The position numbers and the translations under genes are program-made. 26,304 bases of DNA from positions 1 through 26,304 of the IMG/VR virus record IMGVR_UViG_3300021197_000202. One strand, written 5' to 3'. The stretch is from a virus. Of the stretch, positions 13,178-21,078 are shown in pieces. Below the pieces are notes generated by a model, which was not told the origin of the DNA, made no database searches, and saw only the letters and a list, made by a program, of their open reading frames with translations. Numbering within the stretch: the first letter of the stretch is position 1; each line of letters opens with the position of its first letter.

Positions 13178-15711
13178 TGGACGGCCTCAATTAACTTCAG
13201 AATATCAAACCTAAAAGGTGCGCCACTTAAATCAGTAACATATTTCGGCTCACCGTACTGAGTTGACCCAAAAGTAATACCAGCCATATTGCCACCCAGA
13301 GAAAGAACCTGCCAGTCATTTTTAGTATTTATTATTCCGTCACCATTTACTGAACTCAAAATACCCGCACTTACGACCTGATTGCTTGCTGCATATGCGG
13401 AGCTAAAATCAATATTGTTTAATGCGTTTTCTATAGCTTCAGCACTAACACCGGCAGGCAAAAGAGTATTCTTTCCGCGAACTTCTTGAATGCCGCCAAC
13501 AGAAACCCCGTCAGAAGACTTCATTCCAGAAGCCATTTCAATTGACTCTCTCCATAAGTCTGCGGAAAACTTATCTTGGCCCTGAGAAATATCAGCGTAA
13601 ATCAGTTTTGCAGTTTCCTGTATTACTCTTTTGGTATTAGGTGCAAACTTCAAAGCCTCATCTGTTAGTTTCAAAAATATAGATTCTGTGTTTGTAGGAG
13701 TAAAATCATTTATCTTGTTGCCAGCTTTTAAATACTCAAGACCCCGAAGCGCAAAGTTGGCGGCGCTCATATTTTCTTCATTTACCAAAGCGCCAATACC
13801 AGCGAACTCTGGAGAAGAGCTAGATATTTCTGAAAGCATCTGTGGAACCGCTGGACCTCCCCCTTCGACAATACTGCCGAGGAAAGACATCAGTTTAGAC
13901 CTATCTGTCTGGGGCGATTTTAAAAACTCTGTAAGGAGATCTCTCTCTTGAGCAGTGAAAAATTTAGGCTCTATGCCATACTTAGATGCAATTACCTGAG
14001 CATCATAAACACGCTTTTGAACATTGGCGACAACATCCGGGTTTTGTGCAGTCGGATTTATAGTCGAGATTTGTATCTGATTATTATTAGTATCCTTAAC
14101 CCCAACATTCATAGCGAAAGTTAATGGATCATTTGCAAGCTGAGTCTCCATGTTGCTCAACATTTTTTCAGCAAGATTCAATTGTTTTAGCTCAATAGAT
14201 GTATCAACCCCTTCTGCACGGAGACCCGACATATAATCAGCAATCTCTTTTGGGGTATATGACTGCAATATTGATCCAAGTTCGCCGGTTTCTAATAAAG
14301 TTCCAAGCTCCCCTTCCAGATCTCCACGCAAATTGGGTGGGATTTCAGTAAGCCTTTGCACAAGACTCGCCATGTCTTCAGGATTTACGGCTATACCTTT
14401 GTCAACGATATCTTGGAATGTGGTCACATCGCTTGATAAAGCATCAACAATTGGCTGGAACTCTGCTTTTTCTGCATCAGACGCAGCCTTAATAGCTGCT
14501 TTAGCGGCTGTTAAATAAGCTTGAGCAACCTGCAATGTTTCAGCTTCTAGTAAGGTGTCAATGCCAGCTCCACCCAATCCCTGTATCCCAGACTTGAGAG
14601 TTTCAACTTCATTATAAAGATCTTCGGCAGTCATGGATCTATATACAGATGCGTTTTCGGCGTTAAACTCTAAGTCTGCAATAGCAAGCCTTGCTGCGGC
14701 TCCTTGATCCCCCAGGGCATCTGCGCGCTGCTTCAGAGTAGCAATTTGTTTTTCAGAAGGCATCCCACCCAAAGCAAGAACTCTCTCCAGTTCTGCGACT
14801 TCCGATACAACAGCGTTATTCTCACCCTTGGTTACGGCAAGAGCAGAATTGTAATCTGCTTTAAGAGATTTTCTAACACCTTGAGTTTGAGATAACGTCA
14901 TACCAGGGAGAGCCTCTGTCTCCATAACCTTGAGCATTTCCTGCTTTTCTTCGAGTGAGGCAGTGTTAAATTCATACACTAGCTTTTCTTTGTAAGCAGC
15001 ATTGTAAACATTTTCTGCAAATTCAGTGGCTTCCAGTTCTGTAGCTCCAAGTCCGATCTGAAGCTCCGTTTCAACAGCGATCTTTTTGTTTATTTCCTCC
15101 ATCGTCATACCAGGGAGAATGGCCGATTCTAATACGCTCTTTGCTCCACGTTCAGCAGCATTCGATCTTTTTACAGCCTGCTTTTGAGCCTGCAATTTAA
15201 CATAATAATTAGAATACTTTTCAGTCGCAGTAGCAGCCGCGCCTTGCAAATTAACCTTTAAGACAGAAGATGCTGCTGGATCTATTACCCTGAGAGACTC
15301 AGAATAACCGTCCGTTACGTCTGCAAGCTGTGATTGAATAACTGAGAAGGGAGTTTCGTTTTTTTCACCGTCAGTTAAAATACGGGAGATTTCAATTTCA
15401 GCAGTGTTTTGTATTTCAGCAACGGCAACGCGACTTCCAAGCTCATACGCCGCACGATCAGCAATGGTAAACGCACCACCCTTTTCATCAATAGCCTCTA
15501 GTGTTGAGACCGCTCCCTCTTCCTGCACTCGCTCTTGACCGCGAATTGTAGCAGCCCTAGCAGCTTCCTTAAAAGCAAAGTCGGACATACGATTAAGTTG
15601 CTGAGAAAGGTTTTGAGAATACCTTGCTTGTTCCCGCGTATCAGCGAAATCAATGCTACCTGGTTGACGAGTTCTTACACCTAGTCGCTGATATCGTGGG
15701 AGCTGTGCCAT
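13174..15711 (-). CDS. Internal virion protein, T7 gp15-like
   Basis: 845 aa, almost entirely helical with many Glu/Lys/Ala-rich amphipathic stretches (FAFKEAARAATIRGQERVQEE near the front; KKIAVETELQIGLGATELEA in the middle). A less charged C-terminus contains short beta-like segments (MAGITFGSTQYGEPKYVTDL). No signal peptide or enzyme motif is visible. Length, composition and its place between the 152-aa and 1039-aa genes match T7 gp15, a core/ejection protein that forms part of the tube for DNA transfer through the periplasm. It overlaps the next gene by ATGA. A TAGGTTAGGTTAAAG segment precedes its start and gives only a weak ribosome binding site, so translation may depend on reinitiation from the gene before. 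Confidence 0.75.
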   Translation of the reverse strand: MAQLPRYQRLGVRTRQPGSIDFADTREQARYSQNLSQQLNRMSDFAFKEAARAATIRGQERVQEEGAVSTLEAIDEKGGAFTIADRAAYELGSRVAVAEIQNTAEIEISRILTDGEKNETPFSVIQSQLADVTDGYSESLRVIDPAASSVLKVNLQGAAATATEKYSNYYVKLQAQKQAVKRSNAAERGAKSVLESAILPGMTMEEINKKIAVETELQIGLGATELEATEFAENVYNAAYKEKLVYEFNTASLEEKQEMLKVMETEALPGMTLSQTQGVRKSLKADYNSALAVTKGENNAVVSEVAELERVLALGGMPSEKQIATLKQRADALGDQGAAARLAIADLEFNAENASVYRSMTAEDLYNEVETLKSGIQGLGGAGIDTLLEAETLQVAQAYLTAAKAAIKAASDAEKAEFQPIVDALSSDVTTFQDIVDKGIAVNPEDMASLVQRLTEIPPNLRGDLEGELGTLLETGELGSILQSYTPKEIADYMSGLRAEGVDTSIELKQLNLAEKMLSNMETQLANDPLTFAMNVGVKDTNNNQIQISTINPTAQNPDVVANVQKRVYDAQVIASKYGIEPKFFTAQERDLLTEFLKSPQTDRSKLMSFLGSIVEGGGPAVPQMLSEISSSSPEFAGIGALVNEENMSAANFALRGLEYLKAGNKINDFTPTNTESIFLKLTDEALKFAPNTKRVIQETAKLIYADISQGQDKFSADLWRESIEMASGMKSSDGVSVGGIQEVRGKNTLLPAGVSAEAIENALNNIDFSSAYAASNQVVSAGILSSVNGDGIINTKNDWQVLSLGGNMAGITFGSTQYGEPKYVTDLSGAPFRFDILKLIEAVQ

Positions 15712-15724
15712 TCTTTAACCTAAC

Positions 15725-16183
15725 CTATGATAGTTGACCGGCCATGTAAGCCGCTTCGCCAATACTCGCAGCCGCGCTTACATTTGCACTTAGCTGGGCT
15801 GTTCGACCAGCAGACCTGTATATTCCAGCCTGTTGTGTTGCCTCACCTAGAGCAAGAGCCGCGTTGTCCTGGGCAATCGCAGCCTCTCTGCTACCCTCAG
15901 ACAAAGCAAACATCTGCATAGTTGCCGCCGATCCAGATGTAGGATCTACCCCACCAGCACCGGCACGGGCAATAATTGCAGACAATGTTTCATTCAAGTT
16001 CTGCAAAGCATCAGCGCCCTGCTGCTTATAAGCGATGGCTTCTGAACGGCCCTTTAACTCAGCAGCCTTAGCTTGCTGTTCATAACTGGCCCGTTGCGCA
16101 GCACCGACATCTCTCTGCGCACTAGCCGCAGCAAGCTTACTTCCTACTGATACTATCGGGCCTATGACTGCCATTGCTTCCAT
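15725..16183 (-). CDS. Small internal virion protein, T7 gp14-like
   Basis: 152 aa, rich in Ala, Gln and Gly, with the pattern AAASAQRDVGAAQRASYEQQAKAAELKGRS and later IIARAGAGGVDPTSGSAA. Small-residue helices of this kind, with a central GxGGVDPTSGSA turn, are typical of the first internal virion protein of podoviruses (gp14/'internal virion protein B'), which inserts in the outer membrane to start genome ejection. It is the first gene after the nozzle and is followed by the longer gp15-like gene, the same order as T7. GGGAG lies 8 nt before the chosen ATG; a second Met at codon 4 is a less likely start. Confidence 0.75.
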   Translation of the reverse strand: MEAMAVIGPIVSVGSKLAAASAQRDVGAAQRASYEQQAKAAELKGRSEAIAYKQQGADALQNLNETLSAIIARAGAGGVDPTSGSAATMQMFALSEGSREAAIAQDNAALALGEATQQAGIYRSAGRTAQLSANVSAAASIGEAAYMAGQLS

Positions 16184-16186
16184 GTC

Positions 16187-18385
16187 TTAACTCCCTACGC
16201 TCAACCGGTACTCAAGACCGAGAACAATCATTTCCAGCGGAACATTCTGGCTAATAGTAATCTGCCCCGTTCCACTATACCCCAGCAAGCCATGCACAGT
16301 TTTTATGCCAGTGAAAGGCTCAACGGGCGAATCCAACACATCTTCGCCAAAGTTTCTAAACGAGATCTGCTTGCCGTTAATCGTCATATCCTTCGTGCTG
16401 TTCACAATAGCATCAACCTGGATAATACGTTTCTTAAAGCCCTGCACAGATCCAGAAGATAGCACCGGCTCCGCAGGCATTGTCCTGGCTGTGACCGTGT
16501 AGTTCAAACCAACCTGGTAGCTAGACGTAGCAGCAGAAGCAAACGTAACTGTGTAAGGAGATCCTGGGACCGTCTGTTCTGGCTCTAGAACGCCATCTCT
16601 AATGATCTGGACTGTCTCCCCCTCAAGATGCTGTAACGTCACTGAGGACGCCGCTCCTCCCTCCTTAGCGCTATCTAGCGTGAGATCTGGGTCAAACTTC
16701 TCCAGCATATAGTTGTCAGTGCCATCAATAGTCCGTTTAACGATCACATAAACATCTGCAACCTCAACGCCCACAGCTATAAACTCACCGTCTGTTGTGA
16801 ACCGGCTTGGCGCAATAACATTCTGACCAACCAAGATAGAGTAAACCGCCATAGATCCGTCAGTACCGTTAACCACAAACAGGCGATCCGATTCATCTGT
16901 AGACGCAGCCCTACGCGCCGCCATGTCCACAGGATCTTTTAGCAAGTGAGAGCTTAGGGCAGATATGTTCTGCACCTGATAGGACGCTGTAGTGTCGCCA
17001 AACTGGAACACGTTGATAGATTTACCCTGGCGCTGAATAAAGATTGACGCACCGTTCAGCTCTTCTATTGGAATACCAGACTTTGATCCAAGCCGTGTCT
17101 GTGGCCGTACAAAGAAAGTCGAAGGAGTAATTGGCTCATTGGTCCCTTGTAGGATTACAAACTCACCACCTGTTGTGAAAATCCGAAAGTCGTTGCCAGA
17201 GAACAAGTTGACAATAGTATTGAGCTGATTGGTGTTGATCGTTGCCTCAACGCTCTCATCGTCAAGTCCAGTACCGGCGTTGAAATCAAAGTAATTAATT
17301 ACACCAGAACCCCAGATCGTATTTGGCCGAGACTTAGATCCACCAAAATACAACCGGCCCTCATGGAATGCAGCTGACCTGGGCCAACCGCGAGTGCTGG
17401 ACCAAACATCTTCGTAACCATGTTCGCTTTCCCAGAAACCAGCAGTAACAGCATCGGTATCAAAGAAATCAACCTCTGTAACGGCCTTCATTACCGTGTC
17501 AGAAACATACTCTACATACCGAGCGCGACCAAAAGTGCTTGTGACTTGAGCGTATTCACCGACAGCGGCCTCCGCAAATGCAGAAACTTTATAGCCAGTG
17601 GTGTTATTGGGAGCAGTATCCCATGGAGGATAAACAGTCAGCACCTTAGTAGAAGCAACATAGTCCTCAACGTGCCGCGTCTGACCTGATCCAGTACCAG
17701 AAGTTAAAGTAATAAACATACCGTTTGGCTGATCGTCAGTGGTGTAGCTTGTTGCTGCCTTGAGAGTGATCGTATTTGAGCTTCCAGCTTGTGCCGTACC
17801 GGTGTCATTAGTCATTGACGAAGCTGTAATCGTAATGTTTCCAGTTGTGGCGCTGGGCGTGATCGTAAAGTCTGGTTGATGCGTGTCAAAGGCATAAGCA
17901 TACTGAGGAAGGTTTGTCAGAGGCAAGTTTTCCAACGTCCAGCTTGTGTCACTATTGCGCACAAGTCTCTTGGTTTGAAGATCCTCATGGCACAGGATAA
18001 GCGTATCAACAGCCTGGGTATAGTTAATCTCGTCCAGCATAGCGGTAGTGATATCGGTTGCTGTAATATAGTCATTGCCAGATCCGTTGATATTCGTCTG
18101 CAAGACACCAGCCTTAAAGACATAGATCCTCTGAGTGACAAATACCAACAGGTAGCTATCATCAACGCTAAACTCAAAAGGGATTACTTTGAAGTCACTA
18201 AAGCTTGAGCCAAAGTCATAGATAAACTTTGTGCCATCACGGCGCTTAAAGCCCCCTTGAGGCTGAATGATTACATTCGTAGCTTCCTCAAGTGCGTTTC
18301 TGTATTGCTCAAGGTCGGTACGAGCGCGGATAAGCGGATCAAGCTCACCAACCGAGAAGTTCGTTTGGAACTGCATAATCCGCAT
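16187..18385 (-). CDS. Tail nozzle / tail tubular protein B-like (stabilisation protein)
   Basis: 732 aa. The opening QFQTNFSVGELDPLIRARTD, then YRNALEEATNVIIQPQGGF with RRDGTKFI, is the classic beginning of the podovirus tail-nozzle family (T7 gp12, BPP-1-type tail protein). The rest is beta-rich, as expected for the beta-propeller/nozzle body (WSSTRGWPRSAAFHEGRLYFGG; TRLGSKSGIPIEELNGASIF), ending in a small beta domain. The protein forms a hexameric tube below the adaptor ring and anchors fibres. It starts 1 nt after the adaptor stop. A MRI-M opening leaves the alternative Met4 possible, but the first ATG fits the spacing. Confidence 0.88.
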   Translation of the reverse strand: MRIMQFQTNFSVGELDPLIRARTDLEQYRNALEEATNVIIQPQGGFKRRDGTKFIYDFGSSFSDFKVIPFEFSVDDSYLLVFVTQRIYVFKAGVLQTNINGSGNDYITATDITTAMLDEINYTQAVDTLILCHEDLQTKRLVRNSDTSWTLENLPLTNLPQYAYAFDTHQPDFTITPSATTGNITITASSMTNDTGTAQAGSSNTITLKAATSYTTDDQPNGMFITLTSGTGSGQTRHVEDYVASTKVLTVYPPWDTAPNNTTGYKVSAFAEAAVGEYAQVTSTFGRARYVEYVSDTVMKAVTEVDFFDTDAVTAGFWESEHGYEDVWSSTRGWPRSAAFHEGRLYFGGSKSRPNTIWGSGVINYFDFNAGTGLDDESVEATINTNQLNTIVNLFSGNDFRIFTTGGEFVILQGTNEPITPSTFFVRPQTRLGSKSGIPIEELNGASIFIQRQGKSINVFQFGDTTASYQVQNISALSSHLLKDPVDMAARRAASTDESDRLFVVNGTDGSMAVYSILVGQNVIAPSRFTTDGEFIAVGVEVADVYVIVKRTIDGTDNYMLEKFDPDLTLDSAKEGGAASSVTLQHLEGETVQIIRDGVLEPEQTVPGSPYTVTFASAATSSYQVGLNYTVTARTMPAEPVLSSGSVQGFKKRIIQVDAIVNSTKDMTINGKQISFRNFGEDVLDSPVEPFTGIKTVHGLLGYSGTGQITISQNVPLEMIVLGLEYRLSVGS

Positions 18386-18386
18386 T

Positions 18387-19004
18387 TTAGTATCTCACAT
18401 CAATAAGAGAATAATCCTCAATGATCTGCGGCGGCTTACCGCGACTATCTATGTTCATTGCCTCACGCATCAAGCCACCACGGTTTGACTCACCGGGTGA
18501 GCCATATGCCAAGGCCCGAAAGTAGTCTGACTTGCTAATCTGATCGGTAATTGTAAAAGCTAACTCAGCAGCCATTGAGGTGCGGAGAAGGCGCACAAAG
18601 TAATTTGGCATTTTGCTTTCATCGATTGTACCTTGGTAGTCGATAAAGACCTTCTCGAAATTTGTGTAGAGCTGATCGCCGTAAACTTCCCATCCATACC
18701 GGACAGGGTTCTCGCCAATACCAGCGTTTGTAAATAAGGCCAAAACGCCAGAGAGCATATCTCCCGGCATTTGATAGGCATACTTCCATTCATCTATGGG
18801 AGCGGTAGAAAGACGATTTAGCTGAACTTTCTTAACGCTCCAGCTCCATTGATAGTTTGAAAGCAGCGAGTCACGGAGATCTGGATAAAGTCGATCACAA
18901 GCCTGGGCTGAGTCAGATCCTTCTGTAAAAGAAGAAATGGGCGAAGCGCCCAACAGTATCAGAGCATCCGAGCATATCGAGAGTGAAGTATCACCAGCAG
19001 CCAT
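18387..19004 (-). CDS. Head-tail adaptor / tail tubular protein A-like (T7 gp11)
   Basis: 205 aa. It begins MAAGDTSLSICSDALILLGA, followed by PISSFTEGSDSAQACDRLYP and LLSNYQWSWSVKKVQLNRL. This is the recurrent N-terminus of the gp11/gp4-type adaptor family: a helix pair that plugs into the portal ring, then the NYxWxxxxxRxxL motif. The C-terminal half has RLLRTSMAAELAFTITDQI, also family-like. It forms a dodecameric ring between portal and nozzle. GGAGAA lies 7 nt before the ATG. It follows the major capsid gene after a 57-nt gap with a hairpin, so its expression is probably lower than capsid. Confidence 0.88.
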   Translation of the reverse strand: MAAGDTSLSICSDALILLGASPISSFTEGSDSAQACDRLYPDLRDSLLSNYQWSWSVKKVQLNRLSTAPIDEWKYAYQMPGDMLSGVLALFTNAGIGENPVRYGWEVYGDQLYTNFEKVFIDYQGTIDESKMPNYFVRLLRTSMAAELAFTITDQISKSDYFRALAYGSPGESNRGGLMREAMNIDSRGKPPQIIEDYSLIDVRY

Positions 19005-19024
19005 AATCGTTCTCCGTAAAGGGT

Positions 19025-19052
19025 GGAAGGGGCCAGAGTACCCAGCCCCTCC
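19025..19052 (-). terminator. Hairpin after the capsid gene, possible attenuator
   Basis: On the minus strand AGGGGC and GCCCCT form a 6-bp stem (plus-strand arms 19028-19033 and 19045-19050, loop of 11 nt). Two further G-C pairs lie outside a single-base bulge. It lies in the 57-nt gap between capsid stop and adaptor start. No uridine run follows (only CCCTTTACGG), so full rho-independent termination is unlikely. Partial termination or RNA-end stabilisation downstream of capsid, like T7 T-phi after gene 10, is the reasonable reading. Confidence 0.4.
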
Positions 19053-19061
19053 TTACTGAAT

Positions 19062-19895
19062 TTACTCAGTGCAAGATATCTTAACGATACCTTCGGCATC
19101 AATAGCGACTGATCCGGCAGAGAACATAGAAGCGACCAAGAAAGACGTTTTCTGTGGTACATAGTTTACTTCTGTTTTCTGTGACATGGACTCAGCATAA
19201 CCCATTGCGTCTTTGTGCCATGCAAAGCAAGTGCGAGTGGAAGGCTTAGGAATGCCGCCCTCGTCACGATCACCCATGGTCAGGATCTTGAAACCCATGA
19301 ATGTATCAATTTCACCTTGTACCAGGGCTTTTACAGACGCAAAGTCTGAACTGGTAACTTCGGTTTCACCAAGCAAGGCATCCAACTGAGAAGCGTGCAT
19401 AAGCAAGTTACGACCTTCAGACGGTACGTTCTTCTCATTCATTGCTTTTGCAGTAGCGCGAAGCTTGTCAATGTTCATGTTGCTGGCTGTACCACCGATT
19501 CCTGTTGCAACTGTTGATGTGCCTGTAGCAGCATTCAGCGCATCAATCATCAACTGGTCCATACGGCGCGCAATCGACTTGGATACTACTTGAACTAGCT
19601 CAGAGCGTTCATCGAAGTTAATGTGAGACTGCATGAAAATGTCAGAGTATTCCGCTGCAATGTAGTCTTCCATTGTTGCAGTTACCTGAGCGTAAGTCAC
19701 GTTCAGCGGAGTCACATCGGCTTGTGGTGTGCGAGTTGTTGCAACACCCTTGCCAATTTTAGGGAATTTTACTGTATTACCAGCCACACCTGTGCGAGTA
19801 CGCATTGTACCACGGAGAATGGATTCGGCTTGGTACGCTTGTTTAACCTCTGAATCAAAGAGTGTAACAAACGCGGTTGAGACGTTGATCGACAT
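19062..19895 (-). CDS. Major capsid protein
   Basis: 277 aa, in the expected place after the scaffold gene. The sequence MSINVSTAFVTLFDSEVKQAYQ, with SILRGTMRTRTGVAGNTVKFPK, QVTATMEDYIAAEYSD, VVSKSIARRMDQLMIDAL and DTFMGFKILTMGD, fits podovirus major capsid proteins of the HK97 fold: a front arm, spine helix, and P-domain with the repeated 'D.LMIDAL' helix. The length is short compared with T7 gp10A but like other marine podoviruses. The 171-nt leader is unusual for this operon, and GAGG stands 9 nt before the ATG. High expression from a dedicated promoter is likely. No slippery-sequence minor form was seen. Confidence 0.88.
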   Translation of the reverse strand: MSINVSTAFVTLFDSEVKQAYQAESILRGTMRTRTGVAGNTVKFPKIGKGVATTRTPQADVTPLNVTYAQVTATMEDYIAAEYSDIFMQSHINFDERSELVQVVSKSIARRMDQLMIDALNAATGTSTVATGIGGTASNMNIDKLRATAKAMNEKNVPSEGRNLLMHASQLDALLGETEVTSSDFASVKALVQGEIDTFMGFKILTMGDRDEGGIPKPSTRTCFAWHKDAMGYAESMSQKTEVNYVPQKTSFLVASMFSAGSVAIDAEGIVKISCTE

Positions 19896-19912
19896 GGCAA
19901 AAACCTCATTTT

Positions 19913-19929
19913 GCGTTTCTATTAAACGC
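19913..19929 (-). promoter_or_regulatory. Hairpin just upstream of the capsid ribosome binding site
   Basis: GCGTTT (19913-19918) and AAACGC (19924-19929) form a perfect 6-bp stem with a 5-nt loop, ending about 6 nt before the GAGG of the capsid gene. Neighbouring CCGA/TCGG (19939-19950, GGTT-type loop) makes a second small hairpin. Such 5' hairpins often protect abundant phage mRNAs or set an RNase processing end. No function is shown by sequence alone. Confidence 0.45.
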
Positions 19930-19954
19930 TTCCGTTATCCGAGGTTTCGGGCGG

Positions 19955-20047
19955 TCGCTTGCGCGTTATGGCCGCGCCAACCAGTAGATTACTACATCTA
20001 ACGGGCCGAGCACGGTTAGCCGTTAAGGCTAAAATACACGCAAGCGA
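19955..20047 (-). other. Structured leader upstream of the capsid gene
   Basis: A perfect 9-bp inverted repeat (TCGCTTGCG at 19955-19963, CGCAAGCGA at 20039-20047) encloses two perfect hairpins: TAGAT/ATCTA (19985-19989/19996-20000, 6-nt loop) and TTAGCC/GGCTAA (20016-20021/20027-20032, 5-nt loop). An alternative pairing CTAAC/GTTAG (19998-20002/20015-20019) competes with both, and GCGCG/CGCGC (19961-19965/19973-19977) competes with the outer stem. The result looks like a multibranched RNA with possible switching. It does not match any riboswitch I know. It may also be a DNA-level operator or a processing site. Confidence 0.4.
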
Positions 20048-20059
20048 TATTTATTGCAA
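20031..20059 (-). promoter_or_regulatory. Candidate sigma70-type promoter for the capsid gene
   Basis: On the minus strand TTGCAA (20054-20059) and TATTTT (20031-20036) are separated by exactly 17 nt. Each matches four of six consensus bases. The predicted start near 20024 would give a leader of about 130 nt. The gap between scaffold and capsid is the largest in the structural operon, which supports a regulatory role. The spacer coincides with one arm of the 9-bp inverted repeat, so promoter and operator could overlap. Chance matches are possible. Confidence 0.35.
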
Positions 20060-20066
20060 GTCTCTA

Positions 20067-20828
20067 TCACTTCTGCTGAGATTGGAACCACTTTTGCTCC
20101 ACCTGAGTGCGCCAAGCAGCATCACTTTGCCAGCGCGGATCAGAAATAGCAACCTGTAGATCCTGCTGTGTCATGGTCTCTTGCTGGATCGCAGGCTTAA
20201 TAGGAATGTTCTCATTCGTGATTGACTGGTGATACTTCAAGAAAGCATTGATCGCGTCAGCATTGTTCAGAGAATAAGCTATCGCTTCACGCTCAGAGTT
20301 GTTCAGAGGAGCTTTCATAAGAACACGCTCAGTCATTTGGATCTTCTCAGAGGCATTTGCCCCTAGCTTCTCCATCTCCGCGCGCTGATCGTACTGTACG
20401 CTCTCTTGCTCATCCTTAGACAAGGCAAGTACACGGCCTGCAAGATCTTCGAATGCGCCCTGGCTAATCCCGTTTTCTTTAGCCCAATCCTGATATACGG
20501 CGACAGTCGGATCGTCAGAGTCCAAACCCTGATCCGCAAGTGCAGATACATCATACTCTTCCGGTGCTTTATGCTTTCCGGCCTTAAACTTTTTCTCAAG
20601 CTCTGCATAACTCTTTGCCAGCTTTTCAACATCTGGGCCGTCCTCATCCCAAAATTTTTCTGGATAATAATCTGGCCGCTCTAACGGCTCATCATCACTT
20701 GCAGCAGCAGGCTCACCCTGCGGCTCTTCATGCACAGCAACCGGCGCATCCTCTTGAGGAGTGCCCGGCTCTGCCACGTTAATCATTGGGGCGTCAGCCT
20801 CCACTTGTTCTGCCATTGCTTCAGCCAT
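20067..20828 (-). CDS. Scaffolding (capsid assembly) protein
   Basis: 253 aa, acidic and Pro/Ala/Glu-rich at the N-terminus (VEADAPMINVAEPGTPQEDA), then YYPEKFWDEDGPDVEKLAKS and KAGKHKAPEEYDV. This 'P..K.W..dgp....LakSY.eLEkk' pattern followed by 'aP..Y' is the usual mark of podovirus scaffold proteins (T7 gp9 type). The rest is helical and charged, ending with a basic/aromatic tail (DAAWRTQVEQKWFQSQQK) that probably binds the coat. It directs procapsid assembly and is lost during maturation. The first ATG has AAGG 7 nt upstream. It overlaps the Bbp19-like gene by 8 nt. Confidence 0.85.
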   Translation of the reverse strand: MAEAMAEQVEADAPMINVAEPGTPQEDAPVAVHEEPQGEPAAASDDEPLERPDYYPEKFWDEDGPDVEKLAKSYAELEKKFKAGKHKAPEEYDVSALADQGLDSDDPTVAVYQDWAKENGISQGAFEDLAGRVLALSKDEQESVQYDQRAEMEKLGANASEKIQMTERVLMKAPLNNSEREAIAYSLNNADAINAFLKYHQSITNENIPIKPAIQQETMTQQDLQVAISDPRWQSDAAWRTQVEQKWFQSQQK

Positions 20829-21078
20829 TGTTTGACCTTTCTATTCTTTTCTCAATCATGCGTACCATCTCTGCCATGCCTGTCCTTACATAGCCGAAAC
20901 TCGCATCCTCTCCAGGAAACCAAGTCGGTTGCTCAATCGTTATGCTGCGCAAATGACTTAGAACACGTTGCCCCTCTGTGCTTTTAAAAACCTTGCCGTA
21001 TAGAACATCTATATCAGCAGCCTTTGGGCTTTCGCTTATTGCTTGGGTTAAACCTTCCCACCCATCGGGTGAACTCAT
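20821..21078 (-). CDS. Bbp19-like small phage protein (85 aa)
   Basis: The sequence MSSPDGWEGLTQAISESPKA contains the helix followed by VFKSTEGQRVLSHLRSITIE, then FVxxx-like FGYVRTGMAEMVRMIEKRIE. The motif 'F.s..G..vL.hL...' followed by a short 'R.G....v..I....' helix is that of the Bbp19-like family (named after Bordetella phage BPP-1), which lies between portal and scaffold in many podoviruses. Its job is not established; location suggests a procapsid or portal-vertex assembly protein. It couples to the portal stop by ATGA (21075-21078). Confident as a gene; the family name rests on pattern memory. Confidence 0.8.
   Translation of the reverse strand: MSSPDGWEGLTQAISESPKAADIDVLYGKVFKSTEGQRVLSHLRSITIEQPTWFPGEDASFGYVRTGMAEMVRMIEKRIERSNNG

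Noticed and set aside
19985-20000. tRNA anticodon-like stem in the capsid leader
   Set aside because: The loop has 6 bases rather than 7 and no acceptor, D or T arm can be drawn around it.
19729-20159. Plus-strand frames crossing the capsid leader
   Set aside because: They are antisense to the capsid 5' end, leader and scaffold 3' end, with no start signals; the region is better explained by regulatory structure.
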